This document shows, piece by piece, positions 24,001-32,900 of a DNA stretch of 64,000 bases; the first letter of the stretch is position 1, and every line of letters starts with the position of its first letter. The DNA is from Helicoverpa zea. Its lineage: Eukaryota > Arthropoda > Insecta > Lepidoptera > Noctuidae. A program made the position numbers and the translations under genes. The notes under the pieces are model-generated. The model had not been told where the DNA came from. It did not search any database and saw nothing but the letters and a program-made list of their open reading frames with translations. Where the stretch lies: assembly GCF_022581195.2 (NCBI RefSeq), contig NC_061467.1:7378001-7442000 (forward strand), in the 5' to 3' direction.

Positions 24001-27000
24001 GGTTCTTTCCGTCGCCTTTTGGGCACAAGAAACATATTGGAAAGAAAGCTGGCAGAATTTGCAGCTATCAATAGAACTTTTTGTTTTATCATTTGGGATA
24101 TGACGACATCCATCTCTTTGGACTCTCTGGTCAAATCTGGCATTATCTATCAAAGGTGGCTTTTGGCCAATGGTATGCGATACCCAGTTATTATTTTTAA
24201 CAAGAAAGGCGGAGCTCCCATTTCTTTCCATTGGTCCTGATATAATGTTAGGCAACCCGCCTGGAAAGTCATAACTTACGTGCCTTGTTGGACGCATCAA
24301 AGTCCGCCTGCGGTCCTGGACGCTTTCTGTTTCCTCTGTTGGACATGGTTCCTATTGTAATTTACTCGTGATATCCCAAGGGAGCTTTTAGAGTTTTGCG
24401 TCACACGCCATTCAGCGTGAGTGTGATTACCATTTCCCTTCGAGGGAAGGTTATAATGGCGACTCTTCGAAAGTCGATCCAAAAAGCCACCCTGCGAGGG
24501 TAGATTGCAATGATGGTACGACCCGCAACATGCATGATTGGTACCCTGCGAGGGTCCGTGATAATGAGCCGACCCCTGCGGGGGATGGCTAGTATACTTA
24601 CTGGTCCCTGCTTTGTAATGATGCTGCTACTCGCAACATGCAAGATTGGTACCCTGCGCGGGTCCGTGATAATGAACCGACCCCTGCGGGGGGTGGCTAG
24701 TATACTTACTGGTCCCTGCTTTGTAATGATGCTGCGACTCGCAAAATGCAAGATTGGTACCCTGCGCGGGTCCGTGATAATGAACCGACCCCTGCGGGGG
24801 GTGGCTAGTATACTTACTGGCAGTCCTAGGCGGAGCGTACCAAGTCTTTCAAGGCCGAAAACCATCACACGCCGTGATAATGAGCCGACCCCTACGGGGG
24901 GTGGCTAACAGACTTACTGGCAGTCCGAGGGGAGCGTACCAAGTCTTTCAAGGCCGAAAACCATCACACGCCGTGATAATGAGCCGACCCCCATGGGGGG
25001 TGGCTAACAGACTTACTGGCAGTCCGAGGGGAGCGTACCAAGTCTTTCAAGGCCGAAAACCATCACACGCCGTGATAATGAGCCGACCCCCATGGGGGGT
25101 GGCTAACAGACTTACTGGCAGTCCGAGGGGAGCGTACCAAGTCTTTCAAGGCCGAAAAGCTTTCTTGACACCACCAGCCCTCTTCAAGTGCGGTAGTGAC
25201 CAGTCCGAACTAAGGAGATGCTGGTTGGACCGCACCTCACACCATTCTTTTTTGTCAAAAAGTTGAACGCCTTGCAGGATTGAACTAGGGCCACAGGTGC
25301 CTTAGGAACTTCGGGCTTGCTTTCTTTTCCATAGTCACGTGCACGGGCTGTGGTAGCTTTATTATTTACCGCATCCGTATTTGCTTTATAAGTCACTCAT
25401 TCTGAAAACAAATTACTGAAAAAAAAAAAAAGTACACGGAAGAAACTCGTGACAAAAAAGGGGTAGATGTACAAAATATTAACACTTGATTTCGCAAAAT
25501 CGAATATCGAACGGTAAAACCGTTAACAAATTGTATAAAATATTATAAACTCACCTGTGTTCTGCGAGAGCACTGAGTTTATTTTTCAACGAAATACTAC
25601 AGCGGTTGGTTAGACCAACCTTCTCGGGCGGAAAACAAGACGCCAATGACGAACTGTGGCCGCCGAGAACACTCGTCGCCTCCTGCCTGGTGGGGAGTGA
25701 AACTGGTCGGTGTGCGAGAGAGATGCAAGATATGGGGTAGAAAAGGACAGAGATAAAAGCGGAAAACACGTAGGTGCCTATCTCAAACTAGTAAGCTTCA
25801 AATAACGGTCAAGAATTTAATAAATAGTTAGCATGGTGTCAAAACTGTCCGCTTGGTAACCAATACGTCGCGTGACCGTGTAATACAAATGTAAAATTCA
25901 CATATTATCCTATCTACCTCTTTGTGCTAGAGTGAGCCTTAACCTTGCGTGTAACATTTAGCTCGTACACGTGTTGCTAATGGATGCAAATGCGGCGTGT
26001 TGACGCAAGTCGCAAGGATACCTGCCTATTATCAACTGTATGTTTGAACCGTGACTGTTTATTAACGAAACGTTTGTGTTGTTACAGAGCAACAAGCCGA
26101 TTATGGAGAAGAGGCGACGGGCGCGCATCAATAACTGCCTAAACGAACTCAAGGCGCTAATTTTAGATGCTATGAAAAAAGACGTAAGTTCAAACCAAAT
26201 ATTAGGTCTTTGCGCGTGTATTTATAGGCTTTAAACATTTACATTGACGACTAGACGTTCATTATCTCTTTAAACATTTACCGTCTTACCACAAAAAATT
26301 TTTAACGTCAGTTTAAGACTTGTCTAAAAAAATTTCAAATTATGACGTTGACATATGGTTCATTTTGGAGCCACATTTTTTTTAGACAAGTGTAAAACAG
26401 TGGTTAAAGTTTTTGTAGTAAGGCCATTAAATACTTATTTAATCCTGCTCCAAAGACGAGCAAATTATGTAGAACGTCAAGGTTCCTAACAATTATTTTG
26501 TCCTTGTTACAGCCGGCGCGACACTCCAAACTAGAAAAGGCTGACATCTTAGAAATGACTGTGAAGCATTTAGAAGGGCTTCGGTCAGAAGGTGCGGGTT
26601 CCCCGGACCGGTTCCGTGCCGGGTACCGGCACTGCGTCACCGAAGTGTCCAAGTTTCAGGGCATAGAGCCTGCGTTAAGGAGGAGGCTTGTCAGGCATTT
26701 GGAAGGGTGCGTCAATGCGCCGGGAGCGAGGCCTGCCGGGGCACCCACGCCGCCTTCCGACGTTGAAGACGCGCCACCAACTCAACACTCAACTATTTTT
26801 ATATCTGGTGAGTATTAGGCGTCCTCAACATTTGTCAACAGTTGTTACATCCTTAAAACATTAATCATTACTGAGTCATGGGTATACGCATTTGGGAATT
26901 CAAATTGCGACATAAATAAAGAGAAGATAAGCTGATTTGTAGGTATTTGTTAGTGTGCTAACTATTCTCTATTATTTCAGCCGGTCCTGGTTCGGGCGTG

Positions 27001-27261
27001 AGACTGGTACCGACGAGGTTATCGAATGGCGACATCGCGCTGGTTCTACCAGCGGGGGTGAATGCCAGCACTTTGGGTGCCCTCCCTACGCTGGTACCTC
27101 TATCCCCGCGTGATGCTGCGTCCTCCACGTCTTCGGAAACCCGCTGCTATTCCCCCGCGAGCTCAGGTTGGGGGACTCCTCCACCAAACGAAGACTCAGC
27201 CCCTCTTGCCCTCGTCACAAGGAAACAACCCCCAGAAGAAAAGCCTTGGAGACCATGGTGA
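11947..27261 (+). CDS. h: Hairy, bHLH-Orange transcriptional repressor (four coding exons)
   Basis: Nuclear DNA-binding repressor of the Hairy/E(spl)/HES family, which acts in segmentation and in setting bristle and neural pattern. Exons: 11947-12057, 26088-26183, 26513-26807 and 26981-27261, all with GT-AG borders and agreeing phases, giving 260 residues. It starts MVTG, as does Drosophila Hairy. The bHLH spans about residues 36-94, with the family's proline in the basic region (NKPIMEKRRRARIN). The Orange domain is about 101-137. A CtBP-type motif PLALV lies at 242-246 and the Groucho-binding WRPW at 257-260. The MVTG start, SNKP and PLALV followed by a charged linker favour hairy over deadpan. 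It is shorter than the fly protein (about 337 residues), lacking long low-complexity stretches. Intron 1 is 14 kb and full of mobile DNA. Confidence 0.96.
12058..13693 (+). other. hairy intron 1, first part
   Basis: AT-rich intron with no coding signal. A Su(H)-type sequence CGTGGGAA is present on the minus strand at 13452-13459; at this length such a match may be chance. Confidence 0.5.
13694..14082. mobile_element. Non-autonomous inverted-repeat element (389 bp)
   Basis: Starts GGGGCCCGATTCTCCTAA and ends TTAGGAGAATCGGGCCCC, perfect 18-bp inverted termini. No coding capacity. A possible 3-bp duplication CTG is seen if the outermost base is excluded. The superfamily cannot be fixed from this copy. 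Confidence 0.7.
14083..14133 (+). repeat. Tail of the dispersed ACTGGAAGCCGACCCCAACA repeat
   Basis: GGACTGGAAGCCGACCCCAA followed by CATAGTTGGGAATAAGGCTC. The same tail occurs at 21010-21060 (plus), 34144-34225 (minus) and 46500-46545 (diverged, minus). It is a 3'-end fragment directly abutting the 389-bp element. Confidence 0.65.
14134..18120 (+). other. hairy intron 1, middle part
   Basis: No gene is visible. GC-rich islands at 14760-14880 and 15780-15920 stand out from the AT-rich background. The first carries a Su(H)-type CGTGGGAA (14838-14845) and the second two Hairy-type sites. These are candidate intronic enhancers by inference. ORFs in the islands lack family resemblance. Confidence 0.45.
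15817..15826 (+). promoter_or_regulatory. Exact Hairy/E(spl) binding site GGCACGCGAC
   Basis: Ten of ten match to GGCACGCGMC, the same sequence reported for the Hairy site upstream of achaete in Drosophila. It sits in a GC-rich island of hairy intron 1; a second site, GGCACGCGCA, is at 15902-15911. Confidence 0.5.
18122..18705 (+). mobile_element. 5'-truncated non-LTR retrotransposon (CR1/jockey-like), 3' end
   Basis: The open frame 18122-18379 ends in a C-terminal segment typical of non-LTR reverse transcriptase polyproteins: FTVRAVRLWNSLPHSIRESP then GAFKRRVKEYYLSK and a stop. The RLWNSLP..IR..SL..FK pattern is the recognisable part. A 3'UTR follows with a TA-rich microsatellite (18385-18520) and the sequence closes with AATAAAGAATAAG. 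The 5' border near 18122 is approximate; upstream ORF sequence is missing, as is usual for LINE insertions. Clade assignment is uncertain. Confidence 0.75.
18706..20504 (+). other. hairy intron 1, segment before the DIRS element
   Basis: A GC-rich patch at 18880-18990 is followed by GGCACGCGAG (18993-19002) and, 4 bp later, the Su(H)-type TGTGAGAA (19007-19014). A second GC-rich patch lies at 19820-19890. The 178-codon minus-strand ORF 19416-19952 shows no family feature and is not called. Confidence 0.45.
18993..19014 (+). promoter_or_regulatory. Adjacent Hairy-type and Su(H)-type sites
   Basis: GGCACGCGAG at 18993-19002 matches the Hairy/E(spl) consensus at nine of ten positions. TGTGAGAA at 19007-19014 fits the Su(H) consensus YGTGRGAA. 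The 4-bp spacing is seen directly; joint function is inference. Confidence 0.35.
20744..20842. repeat. Internal complementary region of the DIRS element
   Basis: Bases 20744-20804 are the exact reverse complement of 20505-20565 (61 of 61). Bases 20801-20842 are the reverse complement of the right end, roughly 25783-25821 and inwards. The two halves overlap at ATTA, matching the shared terminal nucleotides expected at a circle junction. Confidence 0.85.
21010..21060 (+). repeat. Tail copy of the dispersed moth repeat inside the DIRS element
   Basis: TTAGACTGGAAGCCGACCCC followed by AACATAGTTGGGAAAGGGGC, preceded by GGTACTCAGCTACATCCTG, which is the usual lead-in of this family. It sits between the internal complementary region and the recombinase gene, so it is a nested insertion or a captured sequence. 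Confidence 0.6.
21235..21677 (-). pseudogene. DIRS tyrosine recombinase, C-terminal part, frameshifted
   Basis: One frame reads VYWVRKTKALLEDRR..NLFISVRGQPKAGTRTMIRVD, matching the DIRS pattern L..YL.RTK.LR...LFIS...P.K..S..TI. Downstream, after a stop, WIKTLLKGAGITTTPGSFHS continues the family pattern. HSAVAS stands where HSTR-A-S is expected, so the conserved arginine is absent. Then another frame gives DNIPLDDILAKGNWRSGNTF and AHFYRR, the usual IL..GNW.S..TF..FY end. At least one frameshift and one stop break it, so it is unlikely to be catalytically active. Confidence 0.8.
22304..23029 (-). pseudogene. DIRS RNase H domain, broken
   Basis: Overlapping frames give TTDASDVGWGHN, then MGAQLNGTPVMGSWNEREKG, then GTVVSYLRNQGGTRSRSLP, HIPALFNSQADHLSRHKPPP and VDLFASKRAQ. 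These are the ordered RNase H motifs of DIRS polyproteins: TDAS..GWGA, the acidic and Asn/Gly segments, A..LSR and the VDLFA tail. They fall in different frames, so small indels have broken the gene. Confidence 0.82.
22990..23400 (-). other. AT-rich segment interrupting the DIRS reverse transcriptase/RNase H junction
   Basis: Between the RNase H start and the RT end lies about 400 bp of AT-rich non-coding sequence. TTCACCG occurs at both borders, and the flanking sequences GAGCCGTGAGCC and GGCTCACGGTTCC are mutually inverted. It may be a nested insertion; its type is not recognised. Confidence 0.4.
23613..24300 (-). pseudogene. DIRS reverse transcriptase, broken
   Basis: Residues SFLSNMFLVPK, MAVQVDLAQAYFYLPVAEGH, RYVLRLVYRRRLLQITCLPF and GLSTAPKTFATVTN are the RT fingers and palm motifs of DIRS-type enzymes. 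VDLAQAYF holds the first catalytic Asp. A second frame upstream (24300 to about 24100) gives SHTIGQKPPLIDNARFD, the usual run-in. Hence a frameshift separates the N-terminal portion. The second catalytic motif is not clear in this reading. Confidence 0.85.
24432..24820. repeat. 108-bp tandem repeats in the DIRS gag-like region
   Basis: The landmark GGTACCCTGCG recurs at 24540, 24648 and 24756, an exact 108-bp period. 108 is a multiple of three, so the minus-strand frame reads through the copies as an internal 36-residue protein repeat. One candidate frame is rich in His, Ser, Tyr and Gly. In that frame the middle copy has a stop where another copy has serine. Confidence 0.8.
24821..25160. repeat. 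99/100-bp tandem repeats adjoining the 108-bp array
   Basis: CAGTCC(G/T)AGG recurs at 24821, 24921, 25020 and 25119, spacing 100, 99, 99. The units share GTGATAATGAGCCGACCCC and GTGGCTA with the 108-bp array, so one array evolved from the other. Two periods are multiples of three. Confidence 0.8.
26088..26183 (+). CDS. h: hairy coding exon 2 (basic region, helix 1, loop)
   Basis: Encodes residues 38-69, SNKPIMEKRRRARINNCLNE onward to AMKKD. The boundary after KKD matches the position of an intron in vertebrate HES genes. It contains the DNA-contacting EKRRRARIN and the proline characteristic of Hairy-type repressors. Confidence 0.95.
26513..26807 (+). CDS. h: hairy coding exon 3 (helix 2 and Orange domain)
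   Basis: Opens PARHSKLEKADILEMTVKHL, helix 2 of the bHLH. The Orange domain follows (DRFRAGYRHCVTEVSKF to RHLEGCVN), then a proline/alanine-rich linker. It ends in phase 1 at the donor GTGAGT. Confidence 0.95.
26981..27261 (+). CDS. h: hairy coding exon 4 (linker, PLALV, WRPW)
   Basis: Encodes the Ser/Pro-rich C-terminal region and closes with PLALVTRKQPPEEKPWRPW and TGA. WRPW recruits Groucho in this family; PLALV resembles the CtBP site PLSLV of fly Hairy. The last intron splits the linker and is short (173 bp). Confidence 0.95.
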
Positions 27262-27763
27262 CGCTCCCTCCATTCCTTGCATAACTCTGTGATATATTTT
27301 AGCTGTATATATTAGTATGTCAAATACGACAGAATATAGTTCCTAGTGATAGATAGTACAGATTAAATGCTTTCGGCAAAGAGAACGACTTTTACTTGAG
27401 TTACTTGATCGGACAGTTTAGAATGTGTGATAGAATTTATAGATATAATTTTGATGAGAGTGTATAATTCCTTTCTGTTTAACGAGAGGTTTATTTTAGT
27501 TGTAACTTATAGAATATTATCGTGTATATTCGCAGATGACATCTGAGGCAGTATTTCATGTATCATTTATGTAGCGTCATGTAGCATTACTACGTTGTAT
27601 TCATTAAAATAGATTTAGGTCATAACTAGTGCCATTAATTATTTTTCTTCATTGTACAATTAGTTTGCTTAAAGCTTTTGTAAATACGAGTTTATGCAAA
27701 TGTTGAGCGCTTGACGGTCAATGTTTGAATGTAATTGATATGATAGAATTCCGTGTGCCTTAT

Positions 27764-27787
27764 ACAGCAAAATCGTATAGTCTTCCA
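27764..27787 (+). promoter_or_regulatory. Near-complete miR-7 target site in the hairy 3'UTR
   Basis: Reads ACAGCAAAATC, three bases, then TAGTCTTCCA. The last ten bases pair fully with miR-7 positions 1-10 and the first eleven pair with its 3' part, with one G:U pair and a small central bulge. Drosophila hairy is a classical miR-7 target, so this looks like a conserved site. Confidence 0.8.
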
Positions 27788-28196
27788 TTACATAGGCGTA
27801 TGTTAATGTTTAACATGTAATATATACTTGATCGCAATGATAAATAATTGTTGATTGATTTACGCTCAATATTCATTTAGTTACGTTACCGGAATAAACC
27901 AGTAGTCATTATGGTCTTCCTTTACCAGTTACCGATCGAGGACAGTTTATTTTTAACATACATTTAGTTTATAGTTAATTTAATTGTAAGAGTGAAGAAA
28001 TATTAAGCCTTTCATAGTACTACATACTTAAGTAATGTCAAATGATGTGTATTTATGTTTGCATCTTATTATTATAACTAATTGAATGTTGTATGAACAA
28101 TTTTGTAGTTTATTTTAGTTGTAAACAATTATAACAATTTGCCGTCTCAATGTAAATTATTAAGAGAATAACGTGATATTATTTAAGAATATGAGT

Positions 28197-28240
28197 AATA
28201 AATGTACCTAAAAGAAATATGCCATTAATGTAGAAATAAA
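28197..28240 (+). terminator. hairy polyadenylation signals
   Basis: AATAAA at 28197-28202 and again at 28235-28240. Either could direct cleavage within the following 10-30 bases. They give a 3'UTR of about 1 kb. Confidence 0.6.
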
Positions 28241-28260
28241 AGTATGAATATAAGAATGAA

Positions 28261-28783
28261 AAGTTTTATTACAAAAATCCCATTTCATGAAACCAAACCC
28301 ATAAAAGCAGTGACAGCTTTAAAAAGTCACTCATTCAACTAACCGCATCCATTTCAGGCCTGGGAAAAACTTACCCAGTTGTTAATAATTACTATTGAAA
28401 TATTGGAACGTTCCAAAAAATCATAATAATTAGCGGTAATTAAATAATTCGCAAATGACAAAGATATAAGGATATAAAAGAAAAAATTTAGATAAAATTA
28501 CAAAGGCGGTAGCTATCACCAGCCACGAATAAATTCAACATTGTCAATAGTTTGTTCCGTCCATACGTCATAATTACTTGTCTCACTAGTCACTCACTGT
28601 GTAGTCACGCTTTCCTACTGTGAATGGATATTATCAGCCTCTAGAGGTTAAAAATTACAATAGCTTTCTTAAAAAGAGCGTATAGTGAAATATCAATTTG
28701 CATAGAAATAGCAGTTTCAGATAATCTCGCTGACAAATTCGTTTTATTTGTTAATTAATGATTATTATGTCTATTCCTCTGCT
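28261..28783. other. Intergenic sequence downstream of hairy
   Basis: AT-rich, nothing recognised. Confidence 0.5.
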
Positions 28784-29995
28784 AGATCACAGAAATCTGG
28801 GCTGCGGGTTGTTCGAAAGAGGTACCGCGGCCCTAGCACATAAGAAGGCCTACGACGGAACACGACGGCTTTTAGTCAGTAAGAGCAGGCCTCTGTCACT
28901 CGACGTACTTGCGCGCGATAAATGCCTACCGCTCGCTGGGTTACCGGTAGCCCCACGCGGCTCAGGGCTTTCAACAGTCACACGCGCCGCGCGCGCTCTA
29001 ATATTATTATTTTTATTTCATGGCATGTTATGCTGTTGGTTTTTATTAGGTTTTTTAAGCTACCTCACAAACTGATGGATTATTTTGAGTTGTGTTGGTT
29101 TATATGCTACTATTGTAAGATTTAGAAACAGTTTATATGTATGAACTTATCTAGTAATTCTATTTTTTTTTATAAATTAATATATTTCTACTTTATGATT
29201 TTAACAACAGAGATCATTAGGTACTTATTTTACTTTAGATACCTACTTAGTTATATGAACTGTATTGTGAGTTTTGTAGGTCAAAACACATCTCGAGTGT
29301 AAGTAGGTATAGTTCCAACTTAATGACAACTCGGAACATTACGCGTGTCGCTACGCAGAAACCAATTTTAGGTATGTATCAACACACTCGACGGAGTTGT
29401 ACCATATGGGGTATGGCACTTGTGCTCGAAAAATAGTTGGAAACCGACTTTGATTTTGACGAAAGCTTTACTTAAGTACTTACCTATGCTTACGTATTAG
29501 GTAATATTTAGTTAGTAATATATACCCATACTCCATTTTAGTAGGCAATACAATAGTTAACTAAAGAAAAATATTCTTGATATTACTTTTTATTTAAAAA
29601 CTCAGTTTTAAAAATGGCTCTCTTAAAATAAGCGTAACTTTTTTTTCCTACTTAAATATTAATAAATTGTAAGAAGCAACCCTAAGCACGGCCACGGCAC
29701 GGTTGCGGTCACTGAACTGTGCGCTATCGCATTGGAATAACAATCAAGCGCTCGAGCTTTTAAGGTTCATTTTATAACGCAGATAGGAATTTGTAGGTAG
29801 TTGGGGAACTTGTAGGTGCTTATAACAGTAGGTATGGACTTTTTTGTATGGAGTGATTTATCTGTTACGTAGTAACTATTATATAATCTGTGGTAAGAGT
29901 CTGACACTCCCTCACCGCTGCTAACCCACAGCGGGAGGGGTCATTTGATGATTTTTTAAGTCGTTAAAAAAAAAAAAAAAAGATCACAGAAATCT
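28784..29995 (+). mobile_element. Poly(A)-tailed SINE with 15-bp target duplication and a nested insertion
   Basis: AGATCACAGAAATCT is repeated exactly at 28784-28798 and 29981-29995. Between them the insert opens GGGCTGCGGGTTGTTCGAAA and ends in the moth SINE tail ACACTCCCTCACCGCTGCTA, CCCACAGCGGGAGGGGTCAT and about 16 A. The SINE proper is 28799 to about 28885 plus about 29893-29980. Between its halves sits about 1 kb bounded by a repeated TAAGAG, apparently a second element inserted into the SINE. The poly(A) and duplication show L1/RTE-type retrotransposition. Confidence 0.82.
28886..29892 (+). mobile_element. Insertion nested within the SINE
   Basis: Begins CAGGCCTCTGTCACTCGACG and ends TATTATATAATCTGTGG. 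TAAGAG stands on both sides. The first 130 bp is GC-rich, the rest AT-rich. No coding region and no clear inverted ends, so its class is unknown. Borders are approximate to a few bases. Confidence 0.5.
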
Positions 29996-32900
29996 ACCCA
30001 GGCCTTTTATGTCTCCTTCGCAAGAAAAACATAGCATTTTAAATCATGGTTATACGACCCAGCGTTGCTTTTGTTTTGATTTAGCCGGACTGTAACTCCT
30101 CCCACATAAATGCAAACAAATCAAATACATAGCAATTCATATGGAACCACCGCGTGGTCGCCTTTGGTGGTCGCACTAATTCGTCAAACATTCAATTATA
30201 ACCGTTTGTTTGCGCTGTCTCGACACTAATGACGGGTATTGAAGAATTATTGCACCTGCGGCTGCAATTTGCCATAATCGCTGCGTCCACTAATTATTTA
30301 CACAATTTTCATGTCTAAGAACTCAATTTATTTTTGGCAAACGAAGAAAATAAATCTTTTATGTTTCGGGCCACCATTTACGTGTCTGTCAACCATTAGC
30401 TTTAAGTAAATGAAGTTTCGATGATTTAATTCACTTGGACAGTGTTAATTAGAATGCAAAGAGTATGAGATGACAAACATCAACGTTAATGTTTGCTAAG
30501 CTATGACACGCGATGTTTGCGTATCAATCTTAAGTTGAAGACGAAAGGTGTCCAATCCGCCGTAACACCTACATGATTAATTTCCATTAAAACTGGCAAG
30601 AACGAGTATCATCATTTAATTAAACGTCATCGCATTACGTAAACATAAATATACTGGAAGCAGTCGTTGTCGCCGAGCACGTAATTATTAATTTAGAAAG
30701 TGGTAACACGATACCCACTCAGTAAATATTTTCCGCGCACATCTCGAGAGCCGGCTCATCTGATCACGTTCATTACACAGCTCATTAAAATTCATAAGAT
30801 GATGTGTTTACGTGTAATGTCCGTAATATGAACTAACGATGAAAGTAATTGAAATGTGATTTTTTATCAATCTGAGTAACATCTGCCGAGCCACCCAAGT
30901 GGAGCGCAGTCCCCGGGCGCTGTTACTAACTACTGTCTTGCTTATCATAATACCGTACCCGTGTAATTTTCTCCCAATAAGTTCGATTTCGAATATATTA
31001 TTTGAACAGCCTCATCGATTACCTGTTTAATGAGCACGAGATATAAATTCGCATTAAGATTCGCATCGAAAAGAAACTTCGTTGATACAACCTATATTTT
31101 ATGATAATGTTTGGAAAAATATTCGGCGATAATTTCGATAGGTATCGATGCTGTGACTTTATTGCCTATCATTCAAGTGGAAACGAGTGTAGGCATCGAG
31201 TTGCATATAAATTGAACTTGTCAAGTGTATGCTGGCGCGCCCGCCTGACTGACGGCTCCTCGTTACCGAAAGGTCGTTGCTTGCTTGTCATTGTTTTTTT
31301 ACATCTCTTTGTATTCGCATCCAGCGTCGGAGGCCAATTAATCAGTGTTATGACGCGTGACACGACCTAATGAGCAGGGAGGATGGCGGCCGCATGCAAA
31401 TTGCCGTATTACCAATAATTACTATGTTTCCTATGGTGCTGATTGAAATTGAAATAGAACATACACGGCATTCAGTGAAATGTTTATTGCATCTAGCACT
31501 GTTTAATGTAAGGAAAAAACACATGATAACTTTAATGGTTTATGAATAAAAGGAGCATACCTATAACCATAATTTGTGAAAAATTAAAAAATCAAATGAT
31601 TCACTATATCGCTGAAAATAAACGCTTCAATTAGTCTTACATTTGGAAACTTTCACATATACACCTTACAAGTACAATGAAGCTTAATCTTCAATAACGT
31701 CTGTATACACTTTATTTCACTTTTTACCACACTAAGGCAGCGGTGGTCCAGTTAATTTGGTTTTTATAAGCCTTTGTAGTACGAAATCTAGGTGGTCGGA
31801 GCCTGATCGAATTTTGATCAAACTTAGGCCCACCGGGTTAGAAATATCTGTAGCATTTACGTAGGTATTTGTCCAAGTCAGTTAAGGTTTTTACAAGCAA
31901 GATTATAAAAGGATATGCGAAATCCACGTCAGATCAGGCTTAAGATTATGTTGAAGTCATTCTAAAGTAATTTGATTTAATTTTGAAGACATTTAGATTC
32001 AATGGGCGCATTTGATGGAATAAATAAAACAATTTCGGTGTCGTTTGTTTTTTATTTTATACTAATTTGAATTTAATAGCATGCTAAAGATATTTAGCAA
32101 ATGGTTTTTGCCCTAGTATGTCACGCATTTCTCATACTTAACTGAATACAAAATAAGTATTATATTTAACTATTTATTTTCCTCTATTTATGACGAACAA
32201 GTGTAAGTACCCAGACAATAGTACATGTATGTTGTGTTTGTTGATAGCAACATACAATAAAGTTATTTGCGTTTGCTTCACCAAATTATGAAAGTCGCTT
32301 TGAAAGCAATTTTACATGTAATTAGATATTGGTAGCAACGTGATCACCCGCCGCTGAGGACCGCAGGTGCATCTCAATTGTGAACATAATGACGAGTTTA
32401 GACAGCTTTGTTTTAATAAATACTTTTTTTACTTTTACTCTTTTTAATAAAGCAATTGCCTTAAATACAGTTTTGAGCTATCTGGGTGGGCCGATTGGTG
32501 GGCTTTTATTCTTTTAATAATGGCAATTTGAAGAGAACCCAAATTGAGCACCTCCGGTTGGGGTACGGACTGCACAGTTGTAATTTCTGTAAGTAAAAGA
32601 GCCTCGTATGACGCTGAATTTGTGCAAACATTAAGAAATGCTCCACAAGGTAGCATGCTAATAAGTTCTGATTTATTCATCAAATTTGCATAATGTAATG
32701 TGTAGAGAGTTAGGAAGTCAGTCATTTTTGCCGGCAGTTACCGACTACTTCTTTTGTAATTTCGGACATAATGGCTTAAAAATTAGCGATGGTTAGTGAT
32801 ACCTAATTATAATTTGTATTCAGAAAAGACTTTTAGTTTTTGGTGAAAATATATGAGCAATAAATACATCTTAAAGTTCTCGATATTTTTTCAGATAATA

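Larger units (their letters stand above)
24297..25396 (-). pseudogene. DIRS gag-like ORF1 region
   Basis: The region upstream of RT in the coding direction, where DIRS elements carry their gag-like ORF. Fragments are MTYKANTDAVNNKATTARAR near the 5' end (25396 down), the repeat arrays, then SRHYNLPSKGNGNHTHAEWR near 24400. No domain is recognised. Several frames stay open through the arrays because of their composition, so the true frame is uncertain. Confidence 0.5.
20505..25821 (-). mobile_element. DIRS-type tyrosine-recombinase retrotransposon
   Basis: The coding strand is minus: gag-like region, reverse transcriptase, RNase H, then tyrosine recombinase. Inverted terminal repeats of 162 bp lie at 20552-20713 and 25644-25805. 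Terminal extensions are 20505-20551 and 25806-25821. An internal complementary region at 20744-20842 consists of a perfect 61-bp complement of the left terminus (20505-20565) joined to about 41 bp complementary to the right terminus. This is the classical DIRS-1 plan, which supports replication through a circle. Both ends carry AAT and no target duplication is seen, as expected for recombinase integration. The coding regions are broken by frameshifts, so this copy is probably dead. It sits antisense in hairy intron 1. Confidence 0.88.
27262..28260 (+). promoter_or_regulatory. hairy 3'UTR with microRNA and RNA-binding protein motifs
   Basis: AT-rich sequence from the stop to the polyadenylation signals. 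K-boxes: CTGTGATA at 27287-27294 and TGTGATA at 27426-27432. GY-boxes: GTCTTCCA at 27780-27787 and GTCTTCC at 27914-27920. Pumilio-type TGTANATA: 27304-27311 and 27679-27686. In Drosophila, K- and GY-boxes mark E(spl)/Brd/hairy transcripts and pair with the miR-2 and miR-7 families. Several ATTTA motifs suggest a short-lived message (inference). Confidence 0.75.

Noticed and set aside
24432..25160. Possible CRISPR array
   Set aside because: The repeats are contiguous 99/108-bp units without unique spacers, in an animal genome, and sit within a retroelement.
24510..25266. Plus-strand ORFs with repeated RGSVIM..RPLRG units
   Set aside because: Open only because the tandem periods are multiples of three and lack stops; the coding direction of the element is minus.
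11947..27261. Alternative identity deadpan
   Set aside because: Deadpan also ends WRPW, but the MVTG start, the short N-terminus, SNKP and the PLALV-charged-WRPW tail fit Hairy better.
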